A stretch of DNA of 51,177 nt from Oscillospiraceae bacterium. GTDB taxonomy: Bacteria; Bacillota; Clostridia; Oscillospirales; CAG-272. Numbering within the stretch: the first letter of the stretch is position 1; each line of letters starts with the position of its first letter. Of this stretch, positions 16,232 through 25,400 are shown one piece after another. Position numbers and translations under genes: made by a program. The notes beneath the pieces were generated by a model. That model was not told the origin of the DNA and did not search any database. It saw only the letters and a list, made by a program, of their open reading frames with translations. The stretch lies in contig SVTX01000012.1 in NCBI GenBank assembly GCA_015063545.1, forward strand, positions 1 through 51,177, in the 5' to 3' direction.

Positions 16232-19029
16232 TATTTAGGCTCCTTGTATCTTCCGGCAATATTGTAACGATATGCTATATAGAAAATTGAGAACGGCTTT
16301 CTGTACTCGTCCGAGTACAAGAAATACTGCTTTTCAACCCACTTTTTTTCTTTTTCCTTGACCGCAAACAGATTATGCTCCGTAGTAATAAACGAAAAGT
16401 CCGCAAAGTCCATATTGTCAAACATGAACTGCCCGCTTGATATGCGGGCAATTTGCTCATACGGCCGTCTGTTGGTACGCACCTTCACCTTAGCACCGGA
16501 GGTCTGCATAGTCTTTGTCTTTATAACGGTGGACTTTTTTACCGTGTTTTTTGTCAAGTGCGGAGTGCCGCAATTGTCCATCTTCGTGGCCACGCCGCAG
16601 AATGTCGCACGGTTGTCAAATGAATAATACTCCCTAGGTATCTCTCCAAGCTCATTGCGCATATCAAAGTTGAACGAGCAGATAACGCCGTTTTCCGTTC
16701 CGAAGAACAAATTATCGTCTATTACCGCAAGTGTCGTAGCAGGTCTGAACACACCGCCCGTATAGCTTTCCCTCGTAGTACACAGCAGCGCTTGATAACC
16801 GACAACGTCATCCGAATGGGGACTTATAAGCTTTAGTATATGATAGAGCACGTCTATCTCGTAGCTTGACGGCTCCGCTTGTTCGCCACTCTCGTCCGTA
16901 GAATCATCTACTATCTCAAGCCGCACAAACTCCACCGTCTCGGTTTCATTGCCGTCCTCAGCGGGAGGATTGACAACCTCTCCGGCCAGCTCGTCCGAGA
17001 GTTTGAGGTCAAGAGACACCCAATTTGTACTCAAGCATCCGCACCCGGGAGATCTATCAAGATACTCCCCTGCCTTTTTGTGCTCACAGATACGCGTTGC
17101 ACCGCATTTCTCTTTCGTGCAATAATTTACGTAGTATCTCGGCGTAACACCGTCATCCAAGTACATATCCGCGCGCATGGAGGATGCATATCTATACTCC
17201 TCGTATTGTCCATCCCACACTCCGATATCCTCAAGATAATACCACTCGTACTGCATCACACCTGCCTCATCAGCATATCTCTGTCGGCTGTCTGCCATGA
17301 ATATTTTGCCATCTACGAGTATAACGAGATATCCGTTCCACTCCACCATGGATGCCTTCGACAGATCCAGCGTTGTAAGCTTTGCGTCCACAAGGCTTGA
17401 TCTGTGTTCAATAGCCCTCTCAAGTCTCACCGACAGCTGTCCCATGGCCTCAAGTCCAAATCGTGAAATAAACACGGGGTCGTCCAGAAAATTAACGCAA
17501 GGGCCCAGACAACCGGTGCCACTAAGTCCCGTACTTTTTATATATATTTTGGGATTCAGATCGTCTCCCGTTTCCTTGGGAGTGAGATAATAAACAGATC
17601 CGTCCTGCTGTGTGTCTCCCTTGAGCACCATAAGGACGTCGGCTATGGGCATCATACCCGTAACGGGAGAATCGCCCACGCCCATATCTTCCCAGTTGTT
17701 GGAAGGAATATACGTTGGATTATTAAGCGCGGACCAGAATACGCGGTTAGGATAATCGGGATTTCCCGAAAAGAACACTCTGTTGTCGAAAACAGTCGCT
17801 ATGGTACATTTCAAAATATTCTGTTCCATGCCGTTCCCTTTGTCGCCATACCACTGCTTTTTTGCGGTGATTTCTATACCGGCATACTGAGCCGGGTATT
17901 TGAGATCTCCCTTTAAAACAGTTTCTTCGGGACAAGCCACAGGATCAAGAAATGTTATTTTGCCTACATCAGCATCAAAAACATATACGTAAGCACCTTC
18001 GATATCATCCGGATTCATCTTATGTCCATCCTGGTCAGAATAACTTCCATCGGAATTCACAAACCATCTCTCCGCCTCAATGCCATAAACCTTTACGCTT
18101 ATATCCGTTTTGTCAAGCTCATTCTCGTTCATGTAAAACTCTGTCGTCTCACCGTCTGCGATAAACGTATGCTTGAAATACGGTGAGAGCATGTTGCGCT
18201 GCTCCTTCTGAGTACCGGCATCGGCATTCTCTCCGGCGGGCATGATATTTATGTATGTGGTGGGAATATATGCATCATCCGTTATTGCGCTAAAGTCCTT
18301 GCCATCGTACACCCAACAGCTCGCTCCATCCATGATGTAAATCCGATTATTAAACACAAAAGAAACGCTTTTTTTCTGAAGCAGCAGAATATTTTCCTGC
18401 CAAGAAAGGTAATGCGGGAATACTTCCACTCTAACCCACTGACCGCTCGCGAGCTCGCTGCTTTCAATCGTGACCATAAGTACGTCATCTCGCAGTTCTC
18501 CGTTCAACAGAACACCATTTTCATAAGTATAGTCACAGTTATATATCCGTTCTCCATTCGACTTGAGCACTTGCTCTTTGCTTAATTGAAACGTTCTTCC
18601 GGGGAAAGCAGCCACAGCAACGCAAAATTCATGTACCCCATCTTCCCACGTATTTTCAGGCTCTCCAAGTTGAACACAGAAACTTTGCACAACTCCGGGC
18701 CCACCGTATCCGGGCTGATAATCCCAACGATACAGTCGATCTCCAACATGAATCAAAACCTTTGTTTCAAAAGAGTCGCCGTTGCAAATTTTGATTTGAT
18801 GAATTCCCCATATATTGTTACTGCTCAGTCCATTGACTCTCCTCCGAAACCCCGGAATCGTCTCAATACACTTTCCCTGCCCGGACTGATAATCGCGGTA
18901 CATATTTACTGCATACGCAAAACGCTGATCGTGAACCTGTGTGTGATCATTGGAAAAATCAACCCCTCGAAAATCACCGTAATATCTGCTGTATTCTTCT
19001 TTGTTTCCGAGCATACCGTCACCATCCAT
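16231..19029 (-). CDS. Large tail-hub or nozzle-like protein (P22 gp10-like by context)
   Basis: 932 residues, beta-rich throughout, with an N-terminal signature seen in podoviral tail proteins (GDFRGVDFSN..., FAYAVNMYRDY, IETIPGFRRR), then WGIHQI and VLIHVGDRLYRWDY. Repeated W/Y-rich blades (VFNNRIYIMDGASCWVYDGKDF, TVFDNRVFFSGNP..., SMVEWNGYLVILVDGKIFMADS) suggest a propeller. CTKEKCGATRICEHKKAG may bind metal. It follows the adaptor gene, as gp10/nozzle genes do. The ATG at 19029 overlaps the adaptor stop; 19014 is an alternative start. Confidence 0.65.
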   Translation of the reverse strand: MDGDGMLGNKEEYSRYYGDFRGVDFSNDHTQVHDQRFAYAVNMYRDYQSGQGKCIETIPGFRRRVNGLSSNNIWGIHQIKICNGDSFETKVLIHVGDRLYRWDYQPGYGGPGVVQSFCVQLGEPENTWEDGVHEFCVAVAAFPGRTFQLSKEQVLKSNGERIYNCDYTYENGVLLNGELRDDVLMVTIESSELASGQWVRVEVFPHYLSWQENILLLQKKSVSFVFNNRIYIMDGASCWVYDGKDFSAITDDAYIPTTYINIMPAGENADAGTQKEQRNMLSPYFKHTFIADGETTEFYMNENELDKTDISVKVYGIEAERWFVNSDGSYSDQDGHKMNPDDIEGAYVYVFDADVGKITFLDPVACPEETVLKGDLKYPAQYAGIEITAKKQWYGDKGNGMEQNILKCTIATVFDNRVFFSGNPDYPNRVFWSALNNPTYIPSNNWEDMGVGDSPVTGMMPIADVLMVLKGDTQQDGSVYYLTPKETGDDLNPKIYIKSTGLSGTGCLGPCVNFLDDPVFISRFGLEAMGQLSVRLERAIEHRSSLVDAKLTTLDLSKASMVEWNGYLVILVDGKIFMADSRQRYADEAGVMQYEWYYLEDIGVWDGQYEEYRYASSMRADMYLDDGVTPRYYVNYCTKEKCGATRICEHKKAGEYLDRSPGCGCLSTNWVSLDLKLSDELAGEVVNPPAEDGNETETVEFVRLEIVDDSTDESGEQAEPSSYEIDVLYHILKLISPHSDDVVGYQALLCTTRESYTGGVFRPATTLAVIDDNLFFGTENGVICSFNFDMRNELGEIPREYYSFDNRATFCGVATKMDNCGTPHLTKNTVKKSTVIKTKTMQTSGAKVKVRTNRRPYEQIARISSGQFMFDNMDFADFSFITTEHNLFAVKEKEKKWVEKQYFLYSDEYRKPFSIFYIAYRYNIAGRYKEPK

Positions 19030-19930
19030 TCACGCTTTTTATCGTCACAGGAGAAGGATTTTTAGCGGCAGCAACAATTTCAGAAGCCCTTTCTCGGTAC
19101 AACGTAAGATAATACTGCGCCTTTTCGGCCTCGTCATCCGCCCATATATAAGACGCTACAAGCAGCGGGAGCAAAGCGCACAGATCTTCGTCGAGATCTA
19201 TCACCGTGTCGTCCGATGCCGCAAGTCCTTCATCGGATATGGCACGAGGCTTGTGGTTATACACAATCTTGTATATTCCCTTTTCTTCTCTCGGGAGCAG
19301 CAAAACTCTTCCGTTCTCCACGTCATAGCCCTGATTAAGATAAGCAAAACCGTCCTCTGCCCTAATGGGCGGCGTGGCAAGCGACATAAAGTCGGGAACG
19401 AGTGTACTGATATCATACGCCGTGTGCGAATTGAATGCACGTATATCCGCCTCGTCGTCGCTAAAGACGTATCCGTACATCGCTACGTTCTGCAGCGTAT
19501 AAGCATACTGTCCCTCCGCACGCAGACGAACCGTGCCGGGCACAAGCTCCGTCACGTCCTTTATAAAGCCCCTGTACGCCGTCATGCCGGTGGTGCTGAA
19601 CGGAATATTTCCTATCCTGCGCCACTCACCGCTCTCATCCTTCGTCTCAATAGCTATACACCCATTACCGCACGCCTCAAAATAATATGCAACTGCGTCC
19701 GTGGCCTCGAATACAAGCTCCTTATTGGTTTTGAAAAAGGGAGCGTGCCCCACTCCCTTGATAAGATTTTCAGGCGGCACGTGCGCCAGTGTATACGACC
19801 TTGTTGCAGGCCGTAAGGCGTTGACCTGCAACAAGGCTCTGTTTGCCGCCAATATAAAGCCGTCCTCGTATTCGAGTGAGTCTTCGAAACCCAACTGAGC
19901 CACAGACATATAAAGCTCAGCTACGGTCAT
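19019..19930 (-). CDS. Head-to-tail adaptor-like protein
   Basis: 303 residues directly after the capsid gene. The C-terminal segment LCALLPLLVASYIWADDEAEKAQYYLTLYRERASEIV is the helix-turn-helix typical of phage connector proteins of the P22 gp4/T7 gp11 kind. The N-terminal part is also helical (TVAELYMSVAQLGF, FILAANRALLQVNAL). Between them lies a ~130-residue beta domain that may be an insertion. The assignment rests on this C-terminal feature and on gene order. Confidence 0.65.
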   Translation of the reverse strand: MTVAELYMSVAQLGFEDSLEYEDGFILAANRALLQVNALRPATRSYTLAHVPPENLIKGVGHAPFFKTNKELVFEATDAVAYYFEACGNGCIAIETKDESGEWRRIGNIPFSTTGMTAYRGFIKDVTELVPGTVRLRAEGQYAYTLQNVAMYGYVFSDDEADIRAFNSHTAYDISTLVPDFMSLATPPIRAEDGFAYLNQGYDVENGRVLLLPREEKGIYKIVYNHKPRAISDEGLAASDDTVIDLDEDLCALLPLLVASYIWADDEAEKAQYYLTLYRERASEIVAAAKNPSPVTIKSVNGW

Positions 19931-19934
19931 AACG

Positions 19935-20978
19935 TTACGCTATCGCCGTAGCGCCGGACACTGCGCTATCGGAATCAACCGCAAGAGCGATATGCTTCCA
20001 TGTTGTAAAGCCCACGCCGAAACGACAGTAACCGTTGAAGAAAAGGTTTCTTGTGTGCTTATCGATATCGGACGTGATGTCAAGAGGCACGCGGTTGAAG
20101 AACATGTTGCCCATAAGGTTCTTATTGGCATCGGACGACATTACCATGAATCTGTCATCCTCAGTCTCCCAACCGTCAAGAACTACAAGCGTCCAGTTGC
20201 CGTACTGCGTGTTGATATCGTTGTTATGAGAGCCTGTGGTTCTCTCGGAACCGCAGATCTTCTTCGCCATCATCTCAAGCTCAGGGCGGTTGCAAGGAAT
20301 AATAAGAATATCCGCAACGTAGCCCATAGTCTCACCGTTTTCATCCTTGAAGTTGCGGAGCTTGTTTGCCATAACGCCGAGAGCCTTTTCAAAGGTCGCG
20401 GAATCCGAACAGAGATCTCCGTAAAAATAGTTAGACTGCGTCTGGCCTTCCATCTTCTCGGTTGCATATGTATGTGCGCTGCTGAAAAGAGGAAGCTTGT
20501 CGCCGGTAGTAAGGTCAACCGTTGCGTTGTTAAACGTCATAGTACTCGACGTGCCATTGATAAGTGCCTGCGCCGCGAGCTTGATCTTGGTCTTGTAGTA
20601 AGCTCTTACGAACTTCTTGGGGCGGTTGGACATATTGGCTCCGATACCAAACTTCGCATCATCTGCCATCTTCTTCGTAATAGTGAACTCCTTGGCAAAT
20701 TCAACGTGCTCGATGGTCTTATCGTAGGTCTTCTCAACGGTATCCTGAGCAGCCTCAGCGCCCTCGGTCTTTGCCATGAACGTGTCGAAATCAGACTCGC
20801 CCATGATCGTTTCCGCATATCTGTTGGACTTCTCAACATTGTAAAGAAGATTAAGTATGGACTTATTCTTCTCGCAGATGTTGGATTCTGCCTCAATGAA
20901 GCCCTTTATGGGGTGGATAAACTTACCGTAAAGCGGCGCGTTCTTCTCCACCATAGAACTGTAAATTATTTCTGCCAT
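19935..20978 (-). CDS. Major capsid protein (HK97 fold, Mu gpT-like)
   Basis: 347 residues with a strong GGAGG site. The N-terminal helix (SMVEKNAPLYGKFIHPIKGF), long spine-like helix region and the segment LPLFSSAHTYAT (a hallmark of Mu gpT/HK97-like heads) support capsid. LIIPCNRPELEMMAKKI and the closing W-rich strand (FNGYCRFGVGFTTWKHIAL) also fit. It follows the scaffold gene by 25 bp. No obvious cleavage site is seen, consistent with a separate scaffold. Confidence 0.85.
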   Translation of the reverse strand: MAEIIYSSMVEKNAPLYGKFIHPIKGFIEAESNICEKNKSILNLLYNVEKSNRYAETIMGESDFDTFMAKTEGAEAAQDTVEKTYDKTIEHVEFAKEFTITKKMADDAKFGIGANMSNRPKKFVRAYYKTKIKLAAQALINGTSSTMTFNNATVDLTTGDKLPLFSSAHTYATEKMEGQTQSNYFYGDLCSDSATFEKALGVMANKLRNFKDENGETMGYVADILIIPCNRPELEMMAKKICGSERTTGSHNNDINTQYGNWTLVVLDGWETEDDRFMVMSSDANKNLMGNMFFNRVPLDITSDIDKHTRNLFFNGYCRFGVGFTTWKHIALAVDSDSAVSGATAIA

Positions 20979-21003
20979 TTCTTATTTCCTCCGAAATTAA
21001 ATT

Positions 21004-21867
21004 TTATTTTGTTTTCTTGTATAGCGAGATAACTTCCTTAGTGCTTAGATCCGGGAACAATTCTTTCCACTCTTTAAGTTCCGCCTTAGTCATCGTCGTC
21101 TGATTGTTTTTTGCTCCCTTGGGCACCGCACTTTTAATGTGATCCTTGGTGCCGTTGAGAGACTGCTGTTTGACGGACTGTACAACAGACTCCGTCACCT
21201 GTGCTCTGTGTGCCGCAATGTACGCTTCCTCGGGCGTGCTGCCGTGATCACAGAGATATGCAAAGCGTTGAAAATTCGGGAATTCCTCAACAGTCTTGTA
21301 TTTCTTGGCGTCGGGATATGCCGCATGAACAGCTGCGAGATCTCTCGCCTTTTTTTCATTGAATTTGGCAGCCTGCATAAATTTGCGCGCTTCCTCATTC
21401 TTTGCATCCTCTGACTGCTTCTTTATATACTCGTCTTCTGAAAGGCCCTCCGCTTCTGCCGCAAGCTTAATCAGAGCGCTCTTTCCGTCTTTGGCATCAA
21501 TGCCCATCTTGGATAGCGCGCTTTTGGCAAGCTTGTCATATTCTGCAACCTGAGCTTTAAGACGAGCTTTTTCCTCATCGTAAGCGGCCTGGGGCGCGGT
21601 GCTTTTTTTCTGATCTGCAGGCTTAGCCAGCTCAGGCTCCTGCACCTTGGATTTTTCCGCTTTGGGCTCTTCCGCCTTAGGCTCTTCTTCCTCGGCAACA
21701 TCCTCTTCTGACGCGTCGGATTCCTCGTCTTCCTCATCCGTGGGAATTACAATGTCACCGTTTTCGTCAAAATCAAACTCATCTGAATCGTCAAGCTCTA
21801 CCTCTATGACGTCATCGTCTGACGTGTCATCAGGCTCATTGACCTGATCTATCAATTCTTCATCCAT
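21004..21867 (-). CDS. Capsid scaffolding protein
   Basis: 287 residues, very acidic at the N-terminus (about 1-75, with runs of D and E), then a helical middle (ARLKAQVAEYDKLAKSAL...) and a basic C-terminus (LKEWKELFPDLSTKEVISLYKKTK). This composition and the place directly upstream of the capsid gene are typical of podoviral scaffolds. AAAAGGAGATT precedes the ATG. Confidence 0.8.
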   Translation of the reverse strand: MDEELIDQVNEPDDTSDDDVIEVELDDSDEFDFDENGDIVIPTDEEDEESDASEEDVAEEEEPKAEEPKAEKSKVQEPELAKPADQKKSTAPQAAYDEEKARLKAQVAEYDKLAKSALSKMGIDAKDGKSALIKLAAEAEGLSEDEYIKKQSEDAKNEEARKFMQAAKFNEKKARDLAAVHAAYPDAKKYKTVEEFPNFQRFAYLCDHGSTPEEAYIAAHRAQVTESVVQSVKQQSLNGTKDHIKSAVPKGAKNNQTTMTKAELKEWKELFPDLSTKEVISLYKKTK

Positions 21868-21946
21868 GTTTTGAATCTCCTTTTCTCACCATACGGTGGT
21901 AAATAATGCGTGCCACCCGATCGCGCCGGGTGATCAAATATGTTGA

Positions 21947-22072
21947 TTACTTGCCCTTGCCGTCGCGCAGGTCTGTGCCCTTAACTACATCAGCCTTGGG
22001 CTGATTTGTAGCAGGTCTGGGAGCTTTAATCACACCGCCGTTGTTGGTAGCGTATCTGTTATCCTTACTCAT
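21947..22072 (-). CDS. 41-aa basic phage protein
   Basis: A short gene from the ATG at 22072 with AAAGGAGACTT upstream. The longer frame to 22135 would start inside the terminator hairpin, so it is rejected. It encodes MSKDNRYATNNGG... rich in N, K, P and G, probably disordered. It is the first gene after the L2 leader. Function unknown; a head-decoration or assembly peptide is possible. Confidence 0.6.
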   Translation of the reverse strand: MSKDNRYATNNGGVIKAPRPATNQPKADVVKGTDLRDGKGK

Positions 22073-22113
22073 ACCCACAAGTCTCCTTTCCTCATAGCTT
22101 TGCTGATTATCCA

Positions 22114-22180
22114 AAGAAAAAAGAGCCACGCTCACCGCTTTGGGTGAATGTGGCTCTCATCTCTATGGATATCGGCTCTT
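22114..22180 (-). promoter_or_regulatory. Leader L2: duplicated AGAGCC element plus intrinsic terminator before scaffold/capsid genes
   Basis: Read on the minus strand, AGAGCCG..ATATCC (from 22179) is followed ~22 nt later by a second AGAGCCAC. That copy pairs with GTGGCTCT (stem 22122-22157, inner CACC/GGTG) and a T-run follows. Leader L1 at 39090-39157 has the same plan with the same spacing and a conserved GAGxTGAGAGCCA. The terminator stands between the zinc-ribbon gene and the capsid block, so downstream expression needs read-through. Confidence 0.7.
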
Positions 22181-22186
22181 TATACA

Positions 22187-22354
22187 TTATTGAGTTTTTA
22201 CGGAAAAGAAACGTCCGCATCGTTTGCACTTGAAGGTCAAACCTTCTATTCTACTGTCCTTCTGGAGTGCAACGTACTTGACCTTTTCCCCGCATTCCGG
22301 ACAGACCAGCTTCGTAATTTCGCGGCTGTCTGTCGGTGTAATGATTATAGACAT
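22187..22354 (-). CDS. 55-aa zinc-ribbon protein
   Basis: This small gene starts at the ATG at 22354 with TAGGAGGA upstream. Two CxxC knuckles, CPECGEK (about 18-24) and CKRCGRFF (about 43-50), make a classical zinc ribbon, as in Mu Com or cysteine-rich KTR proteins. It is the first gene of the P2 transcript and lies directly before the L2 terminator leader. A nucleic-acid-binding regulator acting on that leader is a reasonable but untested idea. Confidence 0.8.
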   Translation of the reverse strand: MSIIITPTDSREITKLVCPECGEKVKYVALQKDSRIEGLTFKCKRCGRFFSVKTQ

Positions 22355-22380
22355 AGTATAGTCCTCCTATCTATAACCCT

Positions 22381-22414
22381 ATTATAACATAAAAGTTACT
22401 GCGATTTGTCGCAA
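22381..22414 (-). promoter_or_regulatory. Late promoter P2 (34-bp box shared with P1)
   Basis: The minus strand has a perfect dyad TGCGA-CAAA-TCGCA (22413-22400), then GTAACTTTT, then TATAAT (22386-22381). 32 of 34 bases match P1. There is no TTGACA at -35; the dyad occupies that place, which suggests an activator site. It sits 4 bp after the giant gene and drives the zinc-ribbon gene and probably the capsid block. Confidence 0.8.
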
Positions 22415-22417
22415 ACT

Positions 22418-25400
22418 TTAAGCAGAAAACGCACTTTTCGCAACGATTCTGCCATTTTCGTTTACCTCAAATCCGCACATCGTAGCAAGTCGCGCCTTTT
22501 CATCTTTTGAAATCTTGAGCGAAAGAATGTACTTAAGCAGCACCCTCTTGGCATTCGCGGCGGAAAGACCGCGTATGTCTCCGTCCTGGATGCCGTACCC
22601 CTTCGCACATATCAGAAGAAGCTTCTTTTCTCTTGTCAGTCCGAGTGAGTTTATCGCAAGCAGTACCTTTCTGCGTTTGGATCCCGCTACCGTCTTGCCG
22701 CTTGGATCCTTGTCACTCTCAAGACCGCGTGTGGCAACTGCAAACAGCGCCATGTTCTCCTCGCCTATCGCCTTAGCTACGAGAGTGCTGTTGCTCGTCT
22801 CAATTCCAAGTGCCGAGCTGAGCGCTTCCTCGTAATATATGTCGTAAGCATACTTGATAGCTCTCTCCTTGTCCTCGCTTGACAACGACTTGTAGTGAGA
22901 CTTGGAAAACAGCTTGTCAAGCTTGTTTACCTGTTTTGCGTACTCCGAGCGCACAGCCGCAAGCTGTCCGTCCGAGAGCTGATATTCCTGCCCCTGATAC
23001 GTGATGGTAGAGGATATATTCCTCGGCAGAACACTTCTTCCATCTTCAATAAGCTCAACAAGCTCGCTCTTGACGGAATCGTTCACTCCGCCTCCAATGC
23101 TGTCTTTGAGCACCAGATCCATAGTAAACGCTACCATCTCGTCATTATCGTCATCTATGTACTTATAAAGGTCGTTTCTGTAGTTTTTCTTATAAAATAC
23201 ATTATCCCACTTATAAGCCGCCTTCTCGTTAAAACCGACCGCGCCGTACACAAGATTATACACGTTCCTTGTGGGGATGCCTGAAGCCTGACCGCCGGCA
23301 TAAAAAAGATTTCGAACAAGTCTGGCGCCGTCTTGTTTTGTAGCCTCACCGGACGCGCTCTTTTTCGCATACTCCATAACTCCCGCCGCGCTGTTGAGCA
23401 CGTCATTTATCATGGAATACGTGGGATTATCAATCTCATATCCCTCGTAAAACCTCGCATAGACTTCCTTAAACAGCGGCAGCCCTCCGAAAAGATTTCC
23501 AACAAAATCAACAACTACGTCTCTTGTCTTTTCTTCTTTATCCTTCTCTCTGTCCTTATGATACAGCCATCTGAACACCTTGGCAATGATAGCCATGTAC
23601 AGCGCAGACGTCGCCATAGCTCCGACGGCTCTGCCAAGCTTCTTTGATGCCGCCTTCTTCTGATTTTGGAGTGATTCGATCTCCTCCGCAACAGTGCGGC
23701 GATATGGTTCTGTTTTTTTGCCATTCTTAAATTGCTCGGGGATATACTTATAAAAACTTTCATCCGAAGGGTTGATTTTTTCAAACAAACGTGATATACT
23801 AATATTGGCAGAGCGAGAGCTATGGGCAACGTCTTCGACAGACGACCCTGACTTCCAGACCTCTGCCTTTTTTATGCCCTCAAGAGTTATAGCTACGTAA
23901 AGCGAATTCTTTTTATCACTAAACTCTTTCACCTCGAGTTTTACGGGAACGACATTATCCCCATCCTCGAATGCACTCATTAACACGTAAACGTTCTTGA
24001 GTGTTGGGTCAGGCTTGTATCCTTTCGTATTTCTATTGTGGACCTCTATACCAACGGCACTGTCTATAACATCATTGAATACTGAAAAGAGTTTTGCAAA
24101 CTGTGCATAATTTTTTCCCTGTTTACTGTATGTCTCTCGAAAATTATTATTGGAAAACTCAAAAGAAAGATCTACATCTGCATTCTTATACTCACCATGA
24201 GTAAATACTCCGAATTCCGATGCAATTTTATGTATCAGGGTTCTTTTTTTGTTTCCAAAATGCTTATCAAGGTCCGCCCAAGAATTTATTTCAGGTACCG
24301 TCTTGACAATATCCTCGGAAAGTTCCTCTGCAGTCGGTATATTCTCAATATACCTATCCTTCAGCACCTCATATCTCTCCGCATCGGTCATCCCCGCGGA
24401 GATTTTTTTGTCGGCAGAGCCATCTTGTTTCTCAATCGCCTTACCCAACACCGTCTCATCCAGATAAGTTGCGCCGCCTTTTTGCGCCTTTTGCAAGAGT
24501 TTTATGCGGCGGTCTATGGCATTCATTTCTCCATAAGCATCGATCACTCTGCCGGTGACCTTCATGGCATCAGCGGAGAACATGGTGATCGCCTTGGCGA
24601 ACTCACTGCTGGACCTCATGGCGCCCGATCTCTCGGTCGCGAGAGCGTTCTGCTGCGTCTCAAGAATAACTCTCTCAAGCAGCTCTCCTGCGGCTATTTT
24701 GTTGGCATCCGTGCCAATCTTGCCTCCGCCGTTCTTTTCCACTTGTATCTGACAAGCGGCAAACAGTCTTTTGACAACTATTCGGTCAACTGCGCCGATT
24801 GGCTTCATAAGGAAATCCGCAGTCTTGTTTAGCCTGTTTACTACCCCCTGGGCTTTTGCGGCGCTGTTGTCTGTATTCCTCAATTGCGCAAGGTCGCAAT
24901 AGATATCAACGTCATGCGCGCTCAGTTTGAATCCCGCTACAATGGAATCGTAATCGATTATACTGGTAGCCGCAAACAAAGACGATCCCTGTGTAAACCA
25001 CACCTTCGGGTTAGCTCCAAGAGCAAACGTAGCGTAGTTTCCTCTCATTTTCGCAATCAGCGAACCCGCCTCATCATACGCACGTATGCCTTGTATATCC
25101 TCAATAAGCTTTCGGAAATACTCGTCTCCCAGGTGCGCTCCTGTCTTGTTCTTTTCACCTTTGTAGTTCCATGCTTCCTTGGTCTGCGTCTTAACCGACA
25201 CAGCCTTGTTCTTATTGCCGGAAACATCCAGATTGAACAGCTTGTTGTAGGTGTCTATCGCAGACGACAGATGAGCGTACTGTGATACCGCATGAATGTG
25301 TCTCAAAAATACCGTATCAACCCCGCCGATGAAAAGCTCCTGCTTTGCGCCTTGAACGGTGTCCTTGTTGAACGATGCGCTGCTCACGCGATCTATCTCG

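Noticed and set aside
22073..22135. N-terminal extension of the 41-aa gene to 22135
   Set aside because: It would start inside the L2 terminator hairpin; the ATG at 22072 has a proper AAAGGAGA site.
22114..22180. L1 and L2 as miniature transposons
   Set aside because: No target duplication or terminal repeats; both sit at the same functional place after late promoters and end in T-runs.
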